From NCBI GenBank assembly GCA_964592725.1, contig CAZQFQ010000007.1, positions 1 through 41,719 of the forward strand: DNA of 41,719 bases, given 5' to 3'. A program made the position numbers and the translations under genes. The notes under the pieces are model-generated. The model was not told the DNA's origin. It saw only the letters and a program-made list of their open reading frames with translations, and searched no databases. The first letter of the stretch is position 1; each line of letters opens with the position of its first letter. Below are positions 37,175 to 41,719 of the stretch, one piece after another. The stretch is from PALSA-1336 sp964592725. Its GTDB lineage: Bacteria; Patescibacteriota; Doudnabacteria; UBA920.

Positions 37175-38305
37175 TTATTTAACCAGATTAAACCCCGTAG
37201 TCCAAAAAACCATCAGAATACATTGGGCGAGGAATAGGGTTGTTGATAGGGAATAATTGACGAATTTATTTTTGGTAATTTGGGCAAGCAAAATGAATAG
37301 GGGGAAAATTACCAGGATGTAGCGGGGCATACTTTCCAGGCCGAAAAGTAGCGGAACAATTATAGAATAGGCGATGAAGATTAGGTACGAGCCGCGGAAT
37401 TTTTTATAGAAAATTATTACCAGGGAAATGACCGAAAGGACAAATAGGCTGTTGAAGATCGAAGTGATATCGCCGTGGAATAACCCTCCCCAAATCAAGC
37501 GGATGGGGTTAACCAACTGTCTGCCCCAGGCTCCCTGAATTTGCAAAAAGGCAAATGGATTTTTGGTGAGAATATAATTGTAATAAGAAAACAAAGCCAG
37601 GCCGAGCGGGATGAGAAAAAAATAAAAAATTTGTCGGCCGATATTTTTGAAGTAAAAATTAATCAGCCTTAGATATTCATAAAGCAGGGGAATTACAATC
37701 AGCGCTCCTAATGGTCTAGTTAGCGCCAAAAAGAATCCCAAAATACACGCCACAAGCCAATTATTTTTTCTGGCGTAATAAAACGCGGCAATTGCCAGGG
37801 CGAGATATAAACTTTCGGTAAAAACGCCGGAGAAAATAAACGCCACAGGCCAGAGAAGGCAATATTGGATTGCCCTTAATGATATTTCTTGATCAAAATC
37901 CAACCGTGCCAGTTTATACAAGTAGACGCAGGCGATAATCAAACTGATGTTGGTCACGAGCAGGCCGGCAATATAATAATTCCTGATAACAATTTCAAAA
38001 ATTTTTATCAGCAAAGGATACAAAGGAAAAAACGCGTAATTGGCCTGCCCAAGCGTCGCGGGGGAGTTGCTGATAATTGCCGAGTAGCCGTATTTAGCCA
38101 AAGGCAAATACCAGCCGCTGTCCCACACGCCCCAAACGGCCAACCAAATAAATTTTGAATAAACAAAATTATGTGGCCCTTTTATAAAGATCCGAGCCAA
38201 AGTTCCGACCGCGGTCAAAACAATTCTGGTCGCCAAAAATAGCCAAAAAATGTATTTATATTCCGGATGTCCGGCAATTTTTTGTTTAAGGATTTGGGAG
38301 GTCAT
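37175..38305 (-). CDS. PIG-V-like GT-C mannosyltransferase
   Basis: A 376-residue integral membrane glycosyltransferase with about nine to ten hydrophobic helices. The first extracytoplasmic loop has WLAVWGVWDSGWYLPLAKYGY, close to the WD-GWY-LA--GY motif of PIG-V proteins, in which the aspartate serves as catalytic base. It would use a polyprenyl-phosphate sugar (probably mannose) to glycosylate an exported acceptor. Such a donor could be produced by a DPM1-like enzyme such as that encoded at 140. Confidence 0.85.
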   Translation of the reverse strand: MTSQILKQKIAGHPEYKYIFWLFLATRIVLTAVGTLARIFIKGPHNFVYSKFIWLAVWGVWDSGWYLPLAKYGYSAIISNSPATLGQANYAFFPLYPLLIKIFEIVIRNYYIAGLLVTNISLIIACVYLYKLARLDFDQEISLRAIQYCLLWPVAFIFSGVFTESLYLALAIAAFYYARKNNWLVACILGFFLALTRPLGALIVIPLLYEYLRLINFYFKNIGRQIFYFFLIPLGLALFSYYNYILTKNPFAFLQIQGAWGRQLVNPIRLIWGGLFHGDITSIFNSLFVLSVISLVIIFYKKFRGSYLIFIAYSIIVPLLFGLESMPRYILVIFPLFILLAQITKNKFVNYSLSTTLFLAQCILMVFWTTGFNLVK

Positions 38306-38367
38306 CTTGGCTTAATAATAACAAAAAGTCACGGAAATGGCGACTTTTGAATGTATTAGTAAAACTA

Positions 38368-38426
38368 GTGAATTTAATATACTTTTTATATAAATTCACG
38401 GGTTATTGACAAAAATAAGTGAATTT
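38368..38426. promoter_or_regulatory. Operator-like repeats upstream of the Fic gene
   Basis: Three GTGAATTT half-sites: 38368-38375, an inverted copy at 38392-38399 (the pair is extended to GTGAATTTAATATA/TATATAAATTCAC) and a third at 38419-38426 inside the promoter spacer. The spacing suggests binding of a dimer plus a third monomer to block transcription. Confidence 0.6.
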
Positions 38427-38434
38427 GGTATGAT
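38406..38434 (+). promoter_or_regulatory. Promoter of the Fic gene
   Basis: TTGACA (38406-38411) and TATGAT (38429-38434) with a 17-bp spacer. The ATG at 38443 is 8 bases past the -10, giving a leaderless or nearly leaderless message. Confidence 0.75.
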
Positions 38435-38442
38435 TCCTGTAT

Positions 38443-39324
38443 ATGGCTACTATCCTAACTCTAAAAAATAGAATAAAAACACTAAAGGCAGAGTATGACA
38501 GGCTTCGCCAAGGTAAAGACTCATTACTTAAAATTATAGACGAATCCGAACTCTCGGAGAGTGTTTTTAATTCCAACGCTATAGAAAATTCCACTCTGAG
38601 TTTGAAAGAGACGGAAAGAATTTTGCTTGACATGGAAGTTTCGCGGGATGTTTCTGTGCGGGAAGTGTTTGAAGCAAAAAATCTTGCGAGAGTTATGGAA
38701 TACATAAACGGAAAATCCAAAAATTTGGAATTTTCCAAAGAATTGATATTACTGCTTCATAAGTTGCTAATTTCCAACATTAATGACGATATTGCCGGGC
38801 GGTTCCGCCAAGCCGGAGAGTATGTCAGGGTAGGCACGCATATAGCTCCGCCTCCTGAACAAATAGAACATTTAATGGAAACAGCGTTGCTTGAATATAC
38901 AAGCGATCACGAAATTTATTTTGCCGATAAAATAGCAAAATTCCATTTGGAATTTGAAACTATCCACCCATTTTGCGATGGAAATGGCCGTATTGGACGC
39001 GTGCTGATAAATTTACAGCTACTTAAGCTTGGCTTTCCCGCGATAATTGTCCGTGACAAAGAAAAGCAGACATATTATGACTCGTTTAAGGAATACCGAT
39101 ATGCCAAAAATTCTAAAATTATGGAAAAAATAGTCGTTTTGGCGCTTATGGAATCTTTGCATAAGCGTATAGCTTATCTTACTGGTCAAAGAATTATTAC
39201 ACTTGCGGATTTTGCAAAACAACAAAAAAAATCTATCGTTTCTTTGTTAAATGCCGCCAGGCGTCAAACCATTCCGGCTTTTCGTGAAAAAAAGGTTTGG
39301 AAAATTGGCACAACCACTGAATAA
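38443..39324 (+). CDS. Fic family AMP-transferase-type protein
   Basis: A 293-residue Fic protein, which usually adds AMP to target proteins. The active site is HPFCDGNGRIGR (H175-R186), complete. An N-terminal inhibitory helix carries the (S/T)xxxE(G/N) motif as SNAIEN (residues 44-49), the class II arrangement that holds the enzyme inactive through its Glu. A C-terminal winged-helix-like segment (TLADFAKQQKKSIVSLLNAA) may bind DNA. With operator-like repeats in its promoter, autorepression is plausible. No separate antitoxin is seen. Confidence 0.93.
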   Translation: MATILTLKNRIKTLKAEYDRLRQGKDSLLKIIDESELSESVFNSNAIENSTLSLKETERILLDMEVSRDVSVREVFEAKNLARVMEYINGKSKNLEFSKELILLLHKLLISNINDDIAGRFRQAGEYVRVGTHIAPPPEQIEHLMETALLEYTSDHEIYFADKIAKFHLEFETIHPFCDGNGRIGRVLINLQLLKLGFPAIIVRDKEKQTYYDSFKEYRYAKNSKIMEKIVVLALMESLHKRIAYLTGQRIITLADFAKQQKKSIVSLLNAARRQTIPAFREKKVWKIGTTTE

Positions 39325-39360
39325 AATAGTTTAAATATATTAATTAATAGAAAGGATTTT

Positions 39361-39552
39361 ATGGCGTTTGACTCAACAATGGTGTTCCCGTTTGACAAGG
39401 ATTACAAGACATTTGAGCGCGAGGTGGGGGAGACTATGGCGCTTAAAATGGAAGTAGAACTTTTGCGCAGTGTGCTTATGGAAAACGGCAAAAGGGATAT
39501 TATCAAAAAAGCGGAAAAGGAAATGTATAAGCGGTACGCGGCCGGTAATTAA
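39361..39552 (+). CDS. Small hypothetical protein, 63 residues
   Basis: A charged, helical protein (ETMALKMEVELLRSVLMENGKRD, read as two amphipathic turns) with a basic C-terminus. AAAGGA lies 6 bases before the ATG. It follows the Fic gene by 36 bases and may be cotranscribed. It could be a Fic-associated partner, but no family is recognised. A short hairpin (ACAATT...AATTGT, 39556-39576) follows the stop. Confidence 0.55.
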   Translation: MAFDSTMVFPFDKDYKTFEREVGETMALKMEVELLRSVLMENGKRDIIKKAEKEMYKRYAAGN

Positions 39553-39577
39553 GCTACAATTGATAATAAAAATTGTA

Positions 39578-39696
39578 AGGCCGGAAATCCTGACGATTTT
39601 ATTTGCTCCGGGGCTCCTCGCCAATTTAAGCCCGACGGCTTAAATTGGCTTCGTCGAACAGTCCTCGCCGCATAAAATCATCAGTCTTTCCGGCCT
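39578..39696. mobile_element. 119-bp MITE-like element
   Basis: Terminal inverted repeats of about 27 bp (AGGCCGGAAATCCTGACGAT on the left, its approximate complement ending at 39696) and a perfect central hairpin GCCAATTTAAGCC (39620-39632)/GGCTTAAATTGGC (39637-39649). It lies between two small genes and has no coding capacity. Confidence 0.75.
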
Positions 39697-39727
39697 CGCG
39701 ATTACTTTTATTTCCAAAATTCTAATT

Positions 39728-40018
39728 ATGTCAAACGATTTTGACGACTTTTTAAATTCAGTAAAATATTTGGACAAGGAAGATATTTTGGCCACGGCCT
39801 ATAAAAAGCACAAATCCTTGGACAAATCCACGACCATGTATACCATGGAGTTTAGGCTTGATTTGCAAAATTCCATTTCCGGCCTGTTGTATTTTTTGGA
39901 AAACAAACAGCGGCCGGACGGCTTGAGCGATCTGAATTTTTTAAAGCTCAAGCCGATTTGCGAGAACCTGATAAAAAAAGGGCAGATGGAGGCGGGAGTA
40001 ATTAAGATTTTTGGATAA
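39728..40018 (+). CDS. Small hypothetical protein, 96 residues
   Basis: An all-helical, soluble protein: an acidic start (SNDFDDFLNSVKYLDKEDIL), a central amphipathic helix and a C-terminal KPICENLIKKGQMEAGVIKIFG. No family is recognised. It is bracketed by a MITE-like element upstream and a repeat plus terminator downstream. Confidence 0.6.
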   Translation: MSNDFDDFLNSVKYLDKEDILATAYKKHKSLDKSTTMYTMEFRLDLQNSISGLLYFLENKQRPDGLSDLNFLKLKPICENLIKKGQMEAGVIKIFG

Positions 40019-40037
40019 ATTTGATCACGGTTAATAA

Positions 40038-40070
40038 ACCCTCTCCCTAACCCTCCCCCAGTGGGGGAGG
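40038..40070. repeat. Intergenic copy of the CCCTCTCCC/GGGAGAGGG family
   Basis: ACCCTCTCCCTAACCCTCCC followed by CCAGTGGGGGAGGG, related to the in-frame copies at 23936 and 26658 but here outside any gene. Confidence 0.6.
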
Positions 40071-40086
40071 GCACAAAGCACACATC

Positions 40087-40116
40087 AAAAAGCCCCTTCT
40101 CTAGAAAGGGGCTTTT
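40087..40116. terminator. Bidirectional terminator
   Basis: AAAAAGCCCCTT and AAGGGGCTTTT form an 11-bp stem around TCTCTAG, with A and T runs on the two sides, between two converging genes (39728 and 40155). Confidence 0.9.
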
Positions 40117-40154
40117 ATGAAAGATATCTGATGTTGTCAGTTTATCGGTGAAAA

Positions 40155-40520
40155 TTATTTAGCAGTAGTGCTGGTGGCTGTCGGTTGTGTCATCATGGAA
40201 TGACCGTTGCCGCCTTGCATCATTCCCGAAGGCGTGCCCATCGGGTAAGCGCGCATAGGCGTGCGGAAGGATCGCATTATATAAGAACCGTTCCTGCCGA
40301 AGCCGCGACCGAAAGCGCCTTTAAATTCTCCGACCTTGACGCCAAGCCAGAAAACCACGAGCAGGATTATTAATCCCAAAAGCCATCTTAGCCAAAAATG
40401 GCGATGGCCGCAACCGCAATGGCACATCCCGTGCCCGCACATTTTGCAGGACTTTTGGCCGTCCGTAGAAGCCACAGGGCTTCCCGCCGCGCCCTGTTCT
40501 TTGCTCATATTGTCGTTCAT
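40155..40520 (-). CDS. Cys/His-rich single-TM protein with Met/His-rich tail
   Basis: A 121-residue protein. Residues about 24-41 (SCKMCGHGMCHCGCGHRH) hold five cysteines and four histidines, a likely metal site on the inner face. A membrane helix follows (about 43-63). The exported tail is rich in Gly, Arg, Met and His (GMMQGGNGHSMMTQ), a pattern seen in copper-binding regions. Metal sensing or handling is a reasonable guess, not a demonstrated role. No operon partner is visible. Confidence 0.65.
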   Translation of the reverse strand: MNDNMSKEQGAAGSPVASTDGQKSCKMCGHGMCHCGCGHRHFWLRWLLGLIILLVVFWLGVKVGEFKGAFGRGFGRNGSYIMRSFRTPMRAYPMGTPSGMMQGGNGHSMMTQPTATSTTAK

Positions 40521-40640
40521 TTGGTTATTTTTTTAATAATAAAGAGACTTTTATATATTATACGCTATTTTAAGGGAATGTGGTGCAACAGCAAGCGGCG
40601 TCATTCTTAGTAAAGTAAAAAATATTTTCCAAGACCAATT

Positions 40641-40704
40641 AAAATAACGACCCTGATGGCGAAGTTGGCGTGTCCGTAGACTGCCAAACTCGCGAACAGG
40701 GTCG
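40641..40704 (-). terminator. Strong terminator of the edge gene
   Basis: A stem of about 22 bp with few mismatches between CGACCCTGATGGCGAAGTTGG (from 40648) and its complement (ending 40704), followed on the minus strand by TTATTTT. It begins 23 bases after the stop codon. Confidence 0.8.
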
Positions 40705-40726
40705 CAGTGCGCCGGATCAATTCCGG

Positions 40727-41719
40727 CTACTTGTTGACGAAGAGATCGTGCAGGAACTCGGGCGGGCTTACGAGAAAACTCTTCCCGAAAATGGTCTCGA
40801 GGTCGATCTTCTCAACCGCCGAAATTTTGCCTCCCAGTTCGGCCATCTCCGGATACGGGTCAAAGCCCGCTGGCATCTTAAAGTTAAAGGGCGGGGTTGG
40901 CGTGCCATCCCCACACGAGGGACTGTCTTGCATCCTAATCGAGTAAAACCCCTCGCGAACCTTATATTGGCTAAAGTAGGCGATGAAGTTGACCCATTCA
41001 TCGGCTTCTGGGCGGGGCTTGTAAGGGTGGCAAACCTGGTAAGGCATGGTCAGCTTGGCTTCCCACGGCCCGAACCGTTTCAGCCGTTCGAACACCATCT
41101 GACTTTCCGTGCCCGAACTCAGGTCATCCAGCCTCACTTTGATCCTGATCCGTTCGCGCTCGTCTTCTTTAAGGTGCTGGTTGATTTCCAGGATCTTGAA
41201 GCATCTGGGGAACCTCTCGCCATGGAGGTGAGGCGCCTGCAGGCAAGTCCCGGAAAAGATGTCGAAGCTGGTAGACCTGGACCGGCTGCTCCAGAGGGTC
41301 CAGTTTTCCCGCAAATGGACTTGCCAGTTTCCGTATCGGACGTTCTCCAGGGAAGACCTCTCTGAGCAGGGCGTAAACCAGAAAAGCTCATCCGGATTGT
41401 TTCTCTGGTATGGCCGCTGGTTTCCGTTGTGGTCGAGCGTGGTAAGATAAATACCATTCTGGCTGTTGGATTGAACCAGAAAATCGTGCAATAGGAGCGG
41501 CCAGCCTGACTGGTCAATTTCCACGTTGCCGAACACCATGTGGGTGCTGGGTACGAGCTCGTTCGCGGGCCAGGGGCGCTCAAAGCGCAACATTGTTTCC
41601 GCCGGGCGGACACAGGTCGGCGTCAGCTTGCCCCAGACTTCGGGCCCAAGCCTTGCCCTAACTACGGCCGCGGCTTTGGCCGGTAAAGCCAAGTCGTTGA
41701 GGGCGGATTTGCTGAAGCG
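40727..41719 (-). CDS. Partial orphan protein, foreign-looking codon use
   Basis: The frame is open to the window edge, so the N-terminus is missing; 330 residues are visible. The protein appears soluble and beta-rich, with many aromatic residues (DELFWFTPCSE, YGNWQVHLRENWTLWSSR, GPWEAKLTMPYQVCHPY) and a short C-terminal helix. Third positions favour C and G, unlike most of the window. It ends in a strong terminator, like the units at 17804-18799 and 34250-34979. I recognise no family. An apparent TTG start at 41692 is not needed because the frame continues upstream. Confidence 0.75.
   Translation of the reverse strand, partial: RFSKSALNDLALPAKAAAVVRARLGPEVWGKLTPTCVRPAETMLRFERPWPANELVPSTHMVFGNVEIDQSGWPLLLHDFLVQSNSQNGIYLTTLDHNGNQRPYQRNNPDELFWFTPCSERSSLENVRYGNWQVHLRENWTLWSSRSRSTSFDIFSGTCLQAPHLHGERFPRCFKILEINQHLKEDERERIRIKVRLDDLSSGTESQMVFERLKRFGPWEAKLTMPYQVCHPYKPRPEADEWVNFIAYFSQYKVREGFYSIRMQDSPSCGDGTPTPPFNFKMPAGFDPYPEMAELGGKISAVEKIDLETIFGKSFLVSPPEFLHDLFVNK

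Noticed and set aside
40670..41365. 231-codon plus-strand frame at the window end
   Set aside because: It starts within the terminator hairpin and is antisense to the partial gene, whose stop is followed by a fitting terminator.

Overview
The window looks like a stretch of a small-genome candidate-phylum bacterium, most likely Patescibacteria/CPR (Parcubacteria-like). This is inferred from content, not from a marker gene: compact single-strand gene runs, a reduced type IV pilus operon (pilB-pilC-pilM-pilN-pilO), short or reduced versions of known enzymes, many small orphan membrane proteins, transcripts that appear leaderless, and numerous short palindromic repeats, some carried in frame inside genes. 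The standard genetic code fits all reading frames and the three tRNA genes encode their CCA ends.

Layout. (1) 140-6516, plus strand: an envelope polysaccharide island with two GT2 glycosyltransferases, an NAD-dependent sugar epimerase, FkbM and DUF268 methyltransferases, a shortened UDP-sugar dehydrogenase and a membrane sugar-phosphate transferase that would start lipid-linked glycan synthesis. (2) 6552-7644: a Panacea/SocA-like antitoxin and PemK/MazF-like partner with an operator-like palindrome in the promoter. (3) 7670-14115: the pilus operon, interrupted by a frameshifted four-helix-bundle gene and by a 162-bp hairpin element. (4) 14237-17515: tRNA-Arg and tRNA-Lys, holA, and typA, which has a duplicated and recoded 5' end. 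(5) 17804-18799: a free-standing orphan gene with its own strong promoter, leader and terminator and foreign-looking codon use. (6) 19014-32137: AI-2E transporter, zwf and gnd (NADPH supply), a transglutaminase-like gene, a three-gene bacillithiol-type cluster (BshA, BshB and a half-size BshC-like protein), YgjP-type protease, alkyltransferase-like protein, MsrA, DedA, AlkA, MsrB, tRNA-His and a VOC protein. (7) 32290-34063: an ABC-2 exporter. (8) 34250-34979: a second foreign-looking operon. (9) 34992-35335: a fluoride riboswitch in front of a 73-residue two-TM protein that is not CrcB. (10) 35332-40520: Nudix, TIM-barrel and GT-C proteins, a Fic protein and small proteins. (11) 40641-41719: a third foreign-looking gene, cut by the window edge.

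How it fits together. Zwf and Gnd generate reducing power, BshA/B/C-like would make a low-molecular-weight thiol, and MsrA/MsrB repair oxidised methionine. AlkA and the alkyltransferase-like protein handle DNA alkylation. The middle of the window therefore reads as a redox and damage-protection neighbourhood. The two most unusual items are the bacillithiol-type cluster with a minimal BshC-like protein and the fluoride riboswitch controlling an unrecognised small membrane protein. A third theme is a dense population of palindromic and inverted-repeat elements, several sitting in frame inside otherwise conserved genes.
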